Origin: Eucalyptus grandis
Lineage: Eukaryota; Streptophyta; Magnoliopsida; Myrtales; Myrtaceae
Length of the DNA: 64,000 bases
Assembly: GCF_016545825.1 (NCBI RefSeq)
Contig: NC_052619.1
Location: 15,081,501 to 15,145,500, forward strand
Direction: 5' to 3'
The notes under the pieces were generated by a model, which made no database searches, was not told the origin of the DNA, and saw only the letters and a program-made list of their open reading frames with translations. A program made the position numbers and the translations under genes. Shown here one piece after another: positions 22,690 through 35,669 of the stretch (position 1 is its first letter; each line of letters begins with the position of its first letter).

Positions 22690-22895
22690 TGATCAATTTT
22701 GCGCTTGCAAACTGCTTAATATTTTCTCATAAAAATGTGATGCAGCAGGCTCTCTTTTCTTTTTCCGCTTTAAAATATACATAGTTGTTTGCCCATCCCC
22801 ACCGAGCTCAACTCAAATTTGACACAGCACTCGTCGTATTCCATGTTCGACAAGAAGCAAATGAAGTCAAGCACGCGTTTAAAATTCTATGATCC
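22690..22895 (+). promoter_or_regulatory. Decayed copy of the DUF538-B promoter, block P1
   Basis: The order GATCAATTTTGCGCTTGCAA, TTTTCTCATAAAAATGTGA, CCCCACCGAGCTCAACT, TCGTATTCCATGTTCGACAA matches, with substitutions, the sequence at 26,535-26,730 upstream of DUF538-B. No coding sequence follows, so any activity would be orphaned. Confidence 0.65.
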
Positions 22896-24661
22896 GGGAA
22901 TAATTCTACAAACAAGTGGTCGGCCAAAGACAAGGCCAGCGAGGTCGCTGGCTCTTGTCTCTGGCCGATCGTTGGCCATTGCCGAGGCTAGGCGACCGGC
23001 TAGAGGAAGAAGGAGAAGAGAAGAAAAGAGAGAAAAAAAAAGGAAAAATCTTAGAAAATTATTAAAAAATTAAAAAGAAATTCTACGTCATAAAAAAAAT
23101 TTGAGGATCATACCAAATGCATTCTTGTTCTTTTTTTTATTTCGAGAATAGAAATTTTGTGTAGTTATCAAACATGTTTGAATGCTCATATCTCATCTAA
23201 AGAACAAAATCAGAAAAAAAAAAAAAAATTATGAACCAAAATTGTTACCGAGAATATAATAGTTACCAAACATGCCTTTAACTATTATCTTGGTGAGGAC
23301 TAGATATCCATTTTGAAACCTTTATGCACTTGAGTTTTTTCAATGTTATTCAATTTTATCAGAATTTTAGAATAGACAAGAAAAAACTCAAGCTTGAGCA
23401 AACAAACTACGCTTTGTCAAATATTATGTTAATTAAAAATAAAAAGCATATCCTAACTAAACTTAAGAGGTACGCCAAATATTAAAAAAAAATAGAATGT
23501 GAATCTTTAGAAAATCTTTTGTAATACTCCCCCTTAAGTTAGCGCATGAAGATCACGAATACCCAACTTGCTTATGCAAAATGTAAATCAATCTGAACTC
23601 AATGCCCTGATAAAAATATTTACCCTTTGAAGTCTAATGGGTATGTTCTTGGTTTTAATGGTGCCGACGGTACATGTTCACAAAAAAGAGGCATTCAATC
23701 TCAAAATGTTTTGTTCGTTTGCGAAATAGTTGGTTAGCTACAATGTGTAAGGCACTTGGTTGTCACAATAAAGACTCATTGGTTTGTCGTGTAATACCCT
23801 GAGAGATGCAGGTAAAGTGCACAACCAAATCAATTGACTAATATTAGTTTCCATAGTACGATATTCAGCTTCGATTATCGAGAAATTGTAGTTTGCTTCT
23901 TGATAGCTAAGCATTGAGTGATCAGGCAACTTGCCCAATCGAAATCACAAAAGGCAGTCAAATGAAGCGAAGTGAGGACTAATAAAGAATCCATTATCCT
24001 GAGTTTTTCTCGAAATATCAAAGAACTCGTGTGACGGCTTATCACTACCGCTCCTTCGATTCTACAAGAACTAGGAAAGTATGTGGACAGAATAACATAA
24101 TTTAGGCCGAGTGATAGGGATATGAAGTAGATGTCCACCGATCGACGATAGCGATCTAGGTTTGTCATGGCAAGTCAAGTTGTTATAGCTAACAAGTGTT
24201 GCTACTCCACTAGAAAATTTGTCGATTAGTTGCTAGCATGTCGCATTTTGGTTGGATATCAAATATATAATTTCTTTAGCACAAAATTGACCCTGAAGTC
24301 GTCCTCACTCCAATTCCCATAAAGTACTTCAATCGGCCAAGATCTTTAATATGAAATCACTCATCCAGGTATGGTTTGAGCGCCACACACTATTTTGATA
24401 TTAACATGGCTAAAAAATGCCGTCACAAAATTACGTGAACAATGAGTAATCCACTAGTAATTGATCAATTTTGCGCTCGCAAATTGCTTAATATTTTCTC
24501 ATAAAAATGTGACAAAGGAGGCTTTTTTTTTCCTCTTAAAAATATACATACCTGTATTCCCGATCCCAACGAGCTTGACTCAAATTTGACATGGCACCGT
24601 CGTATTCCACGTTCGACAAGAAGCAAATGAAGTTACGCACATGTACAAAATTCTACGATCC
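22896..24661. repeat. Array unit U2, copy 1
   Basis: Second unit. MITE-like segment 22,896-23,280 (ends TACCAAACATGCC), inverted copia 3' end 23,290-24,260, promoter-like block P2 about 24,460-24,661 (CGTATTCCACGTTCGACAAG at 24,601). Confidence 0.8.
23290..24260 (-). mobile_element. Ty1/copia 3' end fragment in U2, copy 1
   Basis: RNase H remains (FCDFDWASC, EYRTMETNISQLIWL, SLYCDNQ) lie within 23,738-24,168, and the polypurine tract complement at about 23,524-23,540. Same orientation as U1. Part of RNase H is deleted where DWASCLITQCLA joins IKKQTTI. Confidence 0.8.
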
Positions 24662-26420
24662 GGGAATAATTCTACAAACAAGTTGTTAGCCAAAAAAAAA
24701 GGCTGGCGAGGTCTCTGGCCAGTCGCCGGCCATTGCCGAGGCCCCGCGTCGGCTAGAGGAGGAAGGAGAAGAGAGGGAAAAAGAAGAAAAAAAAAGGAAA
24801 AAACTTTAGAAAATTATTTAAAATTTTAAAAAATTACGTTATAAAAATTGAGGATTGTACCACATGCATTTATGTTCCTTCTTTTATTTCGCAAATATAA
24901 ATTTTGTGTAGTTATCAAATACGTTTGAATGCTTAGAAACTCATTTAAAGAATAAAATCAGAAAAAAAAAATATATTTTTGAACAAAAATTGTTACCATG
25001 GATATAATGATTACCAAACACTCCTTTAACTATATCTTGGCGAGGATTGGATAACCATTTAAAAACCTTTATGAACTTGAGTTTTTTCAATGTTATTCAA
25101 TTTTATCATCGAATGGAATATTAGAATAGACAAGAGAAAACTCAATCTTGAGCAACAAACTACTCTTTATCAAATATTATGTTAATTAGAAAGAAAAAGT
25201 AAATCCTAACTAAACATAAGAGATACACCAAATATTTAAAAAATAAAATGTAAATCTTTAGTAAATCTTTTATAATACTCCCTCTCAAGTTAGCACATGA
25301 AGATCACGAATGCCCAACTTGCTTATGCAAAATGTAAATCGATCTCAACTCAAAGCCTCGATAAAAATATCTGCCCTTCGAAGTCTAATGGGTATGTTCT
25401 TAGTTTTAATGGTGCCCGACTGTACGTGTTCACAAACAAAGAGGCATTCAATCTCAATATGTTTTGTTCATTTGTGAAATACTAGGTTTGCTACGATGTG
25501 TAAGGTAGCTTGGTTGTCGCAATAAAGACTCATTGGTTTGTTGTGTAATACCCTGAGAGATGCAAGTAAAGTGCGCAACCAAATCAATTCACTAGTATAA
25601 CTTCAATTATCGAGAAACTGTGGCCTAGTTCTTGATTCTTTAAGAGGCTGGACAACCATTGGCATGACTAAGTAATTTGTAACTATTCGTTGAGTTATCG
25701 GGCAACTTGCCCGATCGAAATCACATAAGGCAATCAAATGAAGTGAAATCAAGACTAATAGTAGGATCCCTTATCCTGAGTTTTTTCTTGAAATATCAAA
25801 GAACTTGTATAACGGCTTACCACCGCCGCTCCTTCGATTTCTACAAGAACTGGAAAGAATGTGGACAGAATAACATAATTCGAGCCGCGTGATAGTGATA
25901 TGAAATAGATGTCCACTAGTCGATAATAGGGACTTAGGTTTGTCATGGCAAGTCCAGTCGCTATAGCTAACAAGTGTTGCTTCTCCACTAGAAAATTCGT
26001 CGATTAGCTACTAGCATGTCGCATTTCGATTGGATATCAAGTATATAATTTCTTTAGCACAAAAATAATCCTAAAGTCGTCCTCACTCCAATTCCAAAAA
26101 GTACTTCAATCAGCCAATATCTTTAATACAAAATCATTCATCAAGGTACGTTTGAGCGCCGCACATTATTTTGATATTAACATGGCTTAAAAAGTACAGT
26201 CACAAAATTACGTGCTAGTAATCTAGCCCACCGTTGTCAGCTAAAGCAAGCTCGACTAGAAAATACACGATCATCGCCACCATCGTCGTCGTCCCCACCA
26301 CCTCGTACAAATTCTGTGTCTCATCTCTCTCGCTCCTCGTACGTCCTCCCTCCAAGGGCGTGACTAAACCCGCACAACATAAATTTCAGTATTTCCATGA
26401 TCGGAGACCTACCTGATTTT
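24662..26420. repeat. Array unit U3, copy 1
   Basis: Third unit. MITE-like segment 24,662-25,025, inverted copia 3' end 25,030-26,045, then a terminal block (26,222-26,340) that copies the DUF538-B leader (ATCGTCGTCGTCCCCACC, CTCGTACAAATTC). The promoter-like core present at this site in copy 2 is deleted here (about 155 bp). Confidence 0.78.
25030..26045 (-). mobile_element. Ty1/copia 3' end fragment in U3, copy 1
   Basis: The polypurine tract complement is at 25,276-25,291. RT-end and RNase H remains upstream on the minus strand are more decayed than in U1, and the EYRAMET segment is deleted. Confidence 0.72.
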
Positions 26421-26534
26421 CCTAAAAGCCAAGCTAAACCCGGGATTGGGCTGGTCGAGAGTCAATCTAAAGTCGACCTTGGACCAATCCTCACCCCCTA
26501 ATATAAAAATGAACAGATGCACGCTACATCAGCA

Positions 26535-26934
26535 GCTAAAATTGACACTCGCAAACCGCTCAAACATTTTCTCTCATAAAAAAATGCGACAAAGGAGACT
26601 TTCCTCCGCCTTTATGCAGCGGTGCGTGCCCCCACCCCGACCGAGGTCGACTTAGAATCGACACGTGCGCGACCGAACGCGGTCGTATTCCACGTTCCAC
26701 GGGACCAAAACGAAGGAACGTACGTGTACAAAATCCACTGCCCCCGCCGCGGTCCAGCCCACCGCCATTCGCTACCGCTGCAAGAACCTCGACCAGACAA
26801 AACCCAATCGTCGTCGTCGTCGTCGTCGTCGTCGTCCCCACCTCGTACAAATTCTCTGTCTCTCTTACTCGCTCCCCCGCACAGTCGAGACAAACCAGAG
26901 CCGTGGCAAACTCCACACGAAGAAAAACGCCGCC
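26535..26934 (+). promoter_or_regulatory. DUF538-B promoter and leader, copy 1
   Basis: This is the probable parent of the promoter-like blocks in the upstream array. It includes a (TCG)n tract (about 26,808-26,837) in the leader, two repeats longer than in copy 2. An in-frame ATG at 26,665 would add 90 residues before the signal peptide and is unlikely to be the start. Confidence 0.55.
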
Positions 26935-27471
26935 ATGTCTCCCTCTCTCATCCTCTCCCTCTCCCACCTCCTCCTCCTCCTCTTCTCCGCCGCCGCCGCC
27001 GCCGCCGCGTCGTCTCGCCCTCTCGGCCTCGCCGGCGACGGCGACGACAGCTCGTCGGCATACGAGGCCCTCGAGGGGTACAACTTCCCGGCGGGCATCC
27101 TCCCGCAGGGCGTGACCGGGTACGAGCTCGACCCCTCCACGGGGCGGTTCCGCGCCGACCTGGGCGGCGCCTGCAGCTTCTCCCTCCAGGGGTCGTACCA
27201 GCTCCGCTACAAGTCCACGATCGGCGGGTACATCTCCCCGAACAGGCTCGCCAGCCTCACCGGGGTCAGCGTCAAGGTGCTCTTCCTCTGGCTCAATATC
27301 ATCGAGGTCGAGCGCGTCGGTGACGAGCTCTACTTCTCCGTCGGGATCGCCTCGGCCTCCTTCGGCATCGACAACTTCTTCGAGTCCCCGCAGTGCGGGT
27401 GCGGGTTCGATTGCGTCGGCGGCGGCGGCGCGAGGAAGATCAGGATCAAGGGCCTGGCTTCTTCGATTTAG
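26935..27471 (+). CDS. DUF538 family secreted protein (DUF538-B), copy 1
   Basis: An intact 178-residue protein. The signal peptide (MSPSLILSLSHLLLLLFSA) is followed by an Ala run, an acidic GDGDDSSS stretch, and the DUF538 domain: AYEALEGYNFPAGILPQGVTGYELD by concept (only parts quoted elsewhere), GACSFS, KVLFLWLNIIEV and CGCGFDC. It keeps the same landmarks as DUF538-A. GC content is far higher than its surroundings, as in SEC15B. ATG at 26,935 is preferred because it begins the signal peptide. Role unknown beyond the family, presumed apoplastic or endomembrane. Confidence 0.9.
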   Translation: MSPSLILSLSHLLLLLFSAAAAAAASSRPLGLAGDGDDSSSAYEALEGYNFPAGILPQGVTGYELDPSTGRFRADLGGACSFSLQGSYQLRYKSTIGGYISPNRLASLTGVSVKVLFLWLNIIEVERVGDELYFSVGIASASFGIDNFFESPQCGCGFDCVGGGGARKIRIKGLASSI

Positions 27472-30400
27472 GGCTTTGCTCGGTAGGTGGAGATGATACC
27501 GTTTCTCTTTCCTTCCTTTTGTTCCTTTCTTGGATTGGATGATTCAAACGGATAGATCGCCATTGGAATTCGAATTGCTTTTACTGGTTGGTGGTGACTG
27601 GTGGCTGCTTATTGCTGATGTATTGCAATGAGTTGACTTGATTCGTGCTTTTCAGTATATAGTGCACTCGATAAAGAATAGAACGGATCGTGGTTGAATT
27701 ACAAACACTGACGATAGGTTGGAACTAAAGCCTTGGACTTGCAGGTGTGGTTTCAATCATGTTGCGCGGATCGATTCTTGAACTGTTCGTTGAGATGAAA
27801 CGAAGGTTATAATCTGAAATGGGTTGTGTGCGGAATATTCGCCATCTTTTAGCACTTTATAAGTGCATAATTTAAGAAATGCATGTAGAGTCTGGGCTCC
27901 CTGTTGGGGGTATCACCTGATACCAGATTGCCATTGATTGGCAATGATAATATTCTATATTACAGTGCATTTGATCAGACTGACAAAGTTATATAAATTC
28001 TACCCTTGTACTTCTATTGCGAGACTTTACTTAGTGTCCTTTGGCGGCATGAAAGTTCATATGCACTTGACGACTGATGACAATCTGGTATGAAATGTGA
28101 TGCGGGCACCTCTAGTGTGAAGTTATATAGTCACTTTCCTTGTGCTTATCTGGAAACTTTTTTTTTTTATAAAAGGAGACAAAATCTCTTTGGATGAATC
28201 CAAGAAAAGAGCTCCTGATGAACTAGATGACTACTTGGATCTGGTTTTTCGACGTAATGATTCTAACTACTGCATTAGGGCAAGTTATGGTCCTGCTAAT
28301 TGATATCCACACTGTTAAACTGAGACAGTTCCATCTTTAGTCAGTAGAGGATCTACCTTATGTATGCCACAGAACCTAATCAGAAAAGAAAGAAAAGGTT
28401 TTTGACTGATCTGTGGATTTTGAGCACATATATCATTTGATTTCAGGATGTACTTTCCTAATTTTTAGGGCTCCACATTGCGCTGTAGGTTTTCTTGCCA
28501 AACTTCATGTAGTGTTCTTGTGTTGAAACATGGACATTGAGCGCTCAAAATGAGCAAGAACTTGTAATCTTAGAGATCCTGGCAATGACAGGACAATGAT
28601 GGGACTATTTTTTGTTGCCAATGAGATTCACTTTGACCATATCTGATCTTGCAATTCTTATTCTCACATTCTCTAAATGGCATTCTCTGATGTTATGCTC
28701 CAGGGAGATCATTTGGCCTCTTTGGCTCTTTTTTGGATGGAAAACTGTGTGACAGTTGTAGTGATTAACCCAATATCGAACTTTGAATGATGACCATGAT
28801 CAGCTGGAGAGTGCATAATGATGCTGTACGAGTTGTGAGGGAGTAGATGATTCCTGAATAAGCAAACCTTATAAGATTGCCTATATTATGTCCCTATTAC
28901 AATACAGCTGCTACATTGAGAAACAGTAAACTTAACTTCTCTTGTAAATGCCAAAGTAATGAGACACTTCATTTATTTAGCTGAAGTGTTTTTGGAAGCT
29001 TGGCATCTTGAATATTGTGATACAAATAGTTGACCTTGCCTTCTAGGTGTCATCCCCTGCAGGGCTATAGCAGGGGAATAATGCTGAGACTTTCTTATAC
29101 CGTGGCATGCAACTTGCTTAATCCAGCAAAAAGGCAAATGATAGTCATCTGCAGGGCTGTAGGAGTAACATTGAGAGTTTCTTATACTGTAGCTTTCAGC
29201 TTACTTAAGCCAGTAAACCTTTAGATGTACACAAGATGTTGCTTGGTCAAGGATTGACCATGCAATGTTATCACCCTTGTGTTCATCTCGGTTGGATGTA
29301 GGATGAAGCCTTGGAATTTGACTCGAAGAGGCCACAAAGAAAATCTTTTTGACCAATTTTTAAGTGCATAATGGTCGTTGGTTGAATCTTTCTAGAAGAG
29401 GAAAAGAATTCGAAATATATTTGGACTTAGTTGTTGTGATTAAGGCACCTCCAATGACCAAAAGCATTGCACGCCTCGGGCAGTCATAAAGATGTAAATC
29501 ATGGACTTGTCACATTTTGGATCGATTGGCAGCGCGTGTTTTATTATCCTGATTCATCTGAATGACTCCCTGTTTGTCAGGTAGCATTGGGTGAAGTCAG
29601 TCTGACAAAATGCTTTGAGTTGCCAGGGCCACCATTATTCAGAAGTCCGTGGGTGTCTATGATTTGAGCAGAATTAGAAGTGGAGAGAGTAGCCTTTAAT
29701 ATTTGGGTTGGTTCAAGGTCAAGGTCATAGTTCCTGGCATGCTCTCTTTTTGGCATGAGATGGCTTACCTTGCTCTCCTATGAAAGATATCCTAGAGATA
29801 GGCTGGCTGACAAGGTCAGAATGAGTTAGGTGGTTTGCAGTTTCTGATTAGATTAAGCTGAATGTCTTCAGTCATGAAGGTTAATGAAGTTGTGTAACTA
29901 ACAATTTACTTTGCATTTGAGAACTGAAGCAACTTTTAAAAAAATTCTCACTAGCTTTATCTAATTTGCATCTTAGTACTTCACTGAGAATAGCATTAGT
30001 CATGTTCACCGGAACACCCAGAAAAAATAAGCCTGAGCAGTGAAGAGTGCTGGAAAGTTAGAAAAGGATAGGCATTCTAGATACAGTTGCTTGCTATTAG
30101 CAGAATTGTCTGTGAAAGAAATCAAGGAAGTACGTGACCAGAAGCACTACTTCATGATGATACTCATAATGATGCAAAGTGTAGGCCATTGACATATTAT
30201 TAGTTGATCTACGAGATAAATGGAGCTGATGTTGATTTATGCTCGAGGCTTTTACCCCCAGTTAGTCATCTTTATTTTGGCTGTAATAAATCTCACTCTC
30301 TCTCCATTATTCTCTATCAATTGCCATCTTCACTAGGTAGTGTCAAAATGTTTGATGCTACTCAGAAGGCCAAAGAGGATACCTGCTGACTGGCTGCTTT

Positions 30401-32080
30401 TCTCATATTCTTGGAGCATCTATAATAATCCTTTGCCGGAAATAGAAATTAAAAGAGGAAAAAGAACGATTTAGAAATTATTTTAATGAAGATGCAACTT
30501 TCATTCATCCTCAAATTTGGCTGAATGGAAAGCATCTGTCCCACACCACCGGTATTCTCGCTTCTGTGAAGCGATGTTTCATTGTACATTCTGTACAGGA
30601 TTACATTTGTTTGGCATATACCATACATCGAATATGAGACCCCTTGACCTACTGATAGAGGGCATGCATCGAGCATGACCCCAAGCTTGAAGGTTTTTAC
30701 TTTGCATATGTGAGAATATTTTTCTGGACACCATAGCCATTGATGTATTAAGGTATTCCACCGAAAGTACCGACTCATCTTCGATTTTGTTTGGTCCACT
30801 CGACTTTTTATTTGCGAGTGGCGTTGCTTGTTCAGTACAATTATAGTATCATTGACTGTAAGGGAAGGGTATAATGAAATGGAGTTGCCGTTGTGTCATC
30901 AACCGGCATCTGATCTCCTTCATTTGAATGTGGAAACTGCTGTTCAAATTGGGGTCCGTACCCAAGTTAGCAATCTTTGATCTGACCCTTCTCTCTCTCT
31001 CTCTCTCTCTCCCCTCACCTCTGCAGTCAAGCCACCGTCATAGTTTATATTTCTCCACCTTGCCACCCATGTCATGGAGTCCAACCTGCAGCCACCGTTT
31101 CCTCTCTCTGTCAATGTCTCAGCGATCACTGTTCTCCTCCTTTTGTAATCCACACCTGCTTCCTTAGATTGTGGAACTGCAAATTTGTGATCATGTCATA
31201 ACTAGCAAATTATTAGCAGTTGGATCATGCTTATTTCTTTGTGTAAGCAACACTTCCTCCTCTGAGGTTAAGTCAGCTAACGTCTTTGCTGTGGCCTTTA
31301 AGTGTGCTTACGAAGGTGGTTGCCATCAAGCTTGATGGTGACACCAGATCCAGCTGGCTGACGTGGACAAGCTAGATCTGGCCTTAGCAAAGTTTGTCCA
31401 TTGTCGATCACCATCAACAATCAAGCTAATTATAAGAGACAGAAGTCTACCTATTGATGGAATGAACAGTAAACCAGAGAGAGTGACTATGGAGTCAAGC
31501 GGTGGCTGGCAGTGAAAAGAAGCTGTGTAACGGGTGGATGCTCTGGCATTGGCGGTGATCGGGGGTGGCAGTTTTGGCATGTGGGGGCTGTTTGATTGAC
31601 AGAGGGTGGAAGAGAGAGATTGAAGAGAGAGAGTGGGTCGATGTTAATGGTGTTTTGGGTTTTATTTCTGGTGCGCATGAGTTTAGTTCGATAGATGTCT
31701 ACGTGTGAAAATTTTAATGAAAGGCCTACGTAAAGTCGGGTGGGCCGAGAAGTGTTAGAGAACATGCCCTTCACAAATAATGAAGAAAACTGGAGAACTA
31801 CATCATAAGAGAGTCGTGTACTAAATGCTAGTTGGGTACAACAAATGACATTCTAACTCAATCCTCCAACTGTTGGCTCCGTTCGGGAAACCAGAGAAAG
31901 ATGGAGGATTAAAGCAGATGTACAGAACAAGGAGTATATAGCAATTTTCCTGAGTGGTAAGAAGGAGCGGTTTAATGAATGTGTTGGCTTTCATCCTCCT
32001 TGGATCAGTCATCTTGTGCAAAGACATTCAATAAATCTTGATGAAACAAAGGACTCTGGGGTCCAGGGAAGACTGATTCG
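27472..32080. other. DUF538-B 3' flank, gene-free, copy 1
   Basis: 4.6 kb with no convincing gene. It contains a degenerate 100-bp tandem repeat (29,045-29,225) and a (CT)n tract (about 30,989-31,012; longer in copy 2). Short ORFs are not supported by codon-level conservation between the two copies. Confidence 0.5.
29045..29225. repeat. Two-unit degenerate tandem repeat, copy 1
   Basis: Two units of about 90-100 bp share CTGCAGGGCT-TAG, GAGA-TTTCTTATAC-GT and CTTA-GCCAG words. It is also present in copy 2 (about 60,125-60,300). Confidence 0.6.
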
Positions 32081-35000
32081 CTACTATAATGGCAGTTTCT
32101 GAGCAACGTACAGATTCTTCAACTTCATGTGATTGTCCACCTCGTCTGCCCAGCTTTCATTGTTCCACGATTTGTCTCGAATGTTTCTTGTATACTCTAC
32201 TTGTTTCCCTGATGCTGTTTCTGGAAACAAAGCGGTGAAACCTAATTCCGTGACTTCATACTTATAAGTTGAGCACTCCCGTGACTTGACACTCCTCTTA
32301 TCAGTCGAATATATGAAGCATCGCCTGCATTTCATAGTTAACCACGAGTCATAGCATAAGATTTGCCAAGACAGGTACACTACCTACGGAGTCTTGTTAC
32401 TCATGACTCAGACAAAAACTAACAGTTGGTCCTAGAATCCCCCTAAGCAAGGCCATGAGAGTAGTACCAATGTACAGCAGCGGATGCAGAGAACTGTTAA
32501 TTAGTTCTTCGGCGGAAGGTGCTTTCAGGTCATGTCCTAACAAGACCTGTTAGCGGACCTAAAAGGACAACCACCTAGGAAAGCTATTCTCATCTCTCCT
32601 TTCGAAAACATATTCTTCACGTTTTAACAGTTGGTGCTTTCAAAAGCACTTTGAAGTTTACAACTTGGATTGAAAGACTCTTTTAATGGTGCACAACCGA
32701 TGACAACGTAGAAAGGGGAATCGTGTCGTGCACACGCTTGCGTGCATATTCGAGCCCTTGTCGTTTAGGCATCCCTCCGTGCACAATGCTACAATTGACA
32801 GCAACTTCAAGGATACTCCCGCGTGTCGCCAGATGTCGGCTGTGCGACACAGAACTTTCATTTCAGAACTCGGGACCAGTGGACTACATCAATCACAATC
32901 ACTGATGATGCAAATCCTTGATAAGCCCCGCCAATGAATATGAAAAGATCGGCGATTGTGATCGCACCAAGTTCATGAATCTGGGTCGACAAAGTTTCCT
33001 CCGGGACAACTTCGTGAGTCACGTACGTGGAATCTGGCGTTGTAAGTAGGTATGCATATTCCAGATCCTAATAATAGAAATACTATTTATAGGCCAGTGC
33101 TGGTCTCTTACTTACGCAGGCATTATTGCCATCTTAAAACGTCTCTCTATACAGCTGGTCGAACAAAAAATAATGTTATCTTCAATGCTTATCCTTTCTC
33201 TCGATGCATTGGAATAGAAATATACGGGTCATCTCCGTTCATAGTTGGCAAATTATATAAACTAATAGATACATGGATTATTTCGTGCATCTTTGTCGGT
33301 TCATCTCTTAGGGCAAGCATCTAATTAGTTCCTTTTGACCCTTACGAGACACGTTATGAACCAAACATGAAAACTTGAGAGCAGGTGTTTGACAAAAGTG
33401 ATTTTAGTTCATGTAAATGTTCTTGTGCCTCTAAAGGTCCTCGTGCTAAAGTTGAGATATTTGCTAACTCAATTTCAAAGGCCTTTAAGCCAAAGTTTAG
33501 CATTTCCAAGGTTCCTAAACCAAATGCATTCCCACCCAACATTTGTGAAATACTATGATTTAAGTACTTTGGGCACCATCCATCGCTCACTGGGGATCCA
33601 TGGTCAACAAGATCGAGACTTGCCCAAATTAAGGCTTACTTGTCACAAGTGTGAATGCTAGGCAAGGTCAAGGCTCACCTAGTCATGCATCGACACTCGT
33701 CGACGTCGAGACTCGCCTGGCTGATGGTTGTGGCCAATGCTTGCGCAATAGTCATACTCTCTCAATTTTGCCTCTCTCTTCTTTTTACCCCAAAATTGCT
33801 CTATAAATAATATGCAAACAAATAAATTATCCAAACGCTTTTTGCTATCAGTGAATACAACTTGAGTCAAAAAATGTTTTTAGAGATGGCTTTATATTTC
33901 TTCAAAGCTCTCTCAAATGCACTGCCCTGCTGTCATACGAGCTCATCAAGTAGGCCCAAAACAAAAAAACAAAAAACCAAAAAGAGGAGTCTTTCTACTA
34001 GCCCCACAAAAATCAAATCTGGCTAGATCTTTGTAATTATTTATAGATATGTTGGAGTGAATCTTGGCTCCTCCCAAACGACATTTTGACGTCACCATCT
34101 TTGCACTATAAAATTAAGTCTCCTCCTCTTTTATATGAGCGAACTCGAAACGATTCATCGCATCTTAGCTCTAAGTCCACGTCACAAAAAGTAAAAAGAT
34201 AAAATGAAACGATTACTTGTAATCTTTCGTGATTCTGTATGACGACAGCACTGCCTCGTCGGCATTATAAGATAAGGAACGATATTTCGGCGTAGAATAA
34301 TAACATGGAAAAAAGACATTTGACAAGCAAACAAAAGCATACTGGGTGATGATGGCGGTGAATCCTCTTGATTGTGTGGTTGAATTCTCTTCACTTTCTC
34401 ACCACCCATCTGACCATTTTTTTCTCCCCGGATCTAAGAAAATCCAATCCTACCATATCCACGGTTGAAGCATGGTTACCTGGGTTAATGGCTAGCACAG
34501 CCTCTTTCACGTGCAAGTTGAATTAGAAAACGGGAGGAATTGTTCATGAACAAGGCCGCGCACACAAAATAAATCAAGCCAAAATCTAGTTCTGATATCA
34601 TATCCAACCTGAAAACTTAAATCGATAGATGTAGCAAGATTATATATATAGAAATAGCGCATAAAAATTTGGTTTTAGTCATACTTACACACTTAATGAT
34701 TTATATTTTAATTTGAAAAGTAAGCCGGTGGCGTAGGCAACTTCTTCACCGCAAATAAAAAGTGGGGCTTCTGTGAAGAGGGTAGTGGAACTGGAGGACG
34801 CTTTCGGCACACACTTTCATCGTCAAACTCGAACGGACCCAAAATGAAGACGAAGACAAGTCGCAGCTTCTCTTCTCACCTTCTTTGTGGAAAGACTAAT
34901 CATCCCGCTCATAATAAGGACGTAACAAAAAGGTTTTTTTGTTTTTTTTCATTCTCGTATCTGCTCGAGTTGATCGCAACATTTCAATTCAAAAGTGAAT

Positions 35001-35660
35001 TTAAAAGTTCACACAACATCACAAGCATGTGATGATTAATTTGAATGGATAAAGATGTTGTGCTTCGAAGAAAAACCTAAAAATTTCATCAAACGCAATT
35101 CTCTTCAAATTGATGATTGGGGATACCATTTTCTAGAATGAAATATTCACGCAATACCAGTCAAAAAATATTTGTCTAGAAGAAATAACAGGTATTCAAA
35201 TTTTAGTTTAGGAGTTTTCTTGGTAAAATTGAAATAACTCTTCTTCTCTTACACCTTAGACAGGCCTTTCTCAGATTGACACACCAAATTTACATGTACG
35301 TACTACTATGGAACTAGGGTGTATTTTGTGCATCTAATGTACCCCATGACAAAGAACCTACAAGACGCAAAGACCTTTAAAAATGCATAGGCCGAGTCGT
35401 TTGATGTGCACGAGCAATATAATCGATTGACTACGTCGCTGAGAATATATTATTGCAGTTTATTGGAGGTCCCTTAGCACAATAATGGACCAAAATATGT
35501 GACTTAGCATATCTAGTGCCGGATCTCTATTGAAGAATTCCACAGGATGGTCATTGGGTAGGTACTTGTTCCGAAAGGTAACGACAACCTGTTGCAAGTT
35601 CGAGTCAGCAACTTCATTAGTACGACTTGAATACTAGGCACCAGTCACAACCCTGCATTA
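32080..35660. repeat. Old segmental duplication, left member
   Basis: Interrupted but colinear similarity to 36,090-39,120. Shared blocks: GTCCACCTCGTC-GCCCA (32,134 / 36,137), CACACGCTTGC-TG (32,730 / 36,660), AGGCCAGTGCTGGTCTC (33,092 / 36,962), GCACTGCCTCG (34,249 / 37,630), GCTTTCGGCACACACT (34,800 / 38,335), GGTCCCTTAGCAC (35,467 / 38,897). Its left part lies inside the 21.5-kb block. Confidence 0.75.
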
Positions 35661-35669
35661 TTTATGATT

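Larger units (their letters stand above)
20990..22895. repeat. Array unit U1, copy 1
   Basis: First of three direct units of about 1.8 kb. The order is a MITE-like segment (20,990-21,475, ending in GGTTACCAAACAAGCC, a Tourist-like terminus), an inverted copia 3' end (about 21,480-22,480), connecting sequence, and a block resembling the DUF538-B promoter (about 22,690-22,895, including TCGTATTCC at 22,834). The neighbouring units repeat the same order. Confidence 0.8.
11395..32908. repeat. 21.5-kb duplicated block, copy 1
   Basis: Colinear and near-identical to 41,578-64,000. The first shared bases are TTCTTTTCTTTTATCG and the last are CAATCACAATCACTGATGA. It carries SEC15B, DUF538-A, the three-unit array and DUF538-B. 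Relative to copy 2 it lacks a 738-bp MITE near 20,942, about 45 bp near 20,770 and about 155 bp near 26,222. Microsatellite lengths differ throughout. Probably one of two haplotypes. Confidence 0.95.

Noticed and set aside
26665..26934. N-terminal extension of DUF538-B by 90 residues
   Set aside because: The extension reads through the leader and TCG repeat. The signal peptide starts at the ATG at 26,935.
26622..27323. 233-codon ORF over DUF538-B
   Set aside because: Low-complexity Arg/Pro shadow of the GC-rich DUF538-B gene.
32084..32380. 98-codon minus-strand ORF conserved in copy 2 (63,177-63,473)
   Set aside because: The copies differ by six amino acids in 98, nearly all nucleotide differences being replacements. 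That is the opposite of DUF538-A and no domain is recognisable; it looks non-coding.
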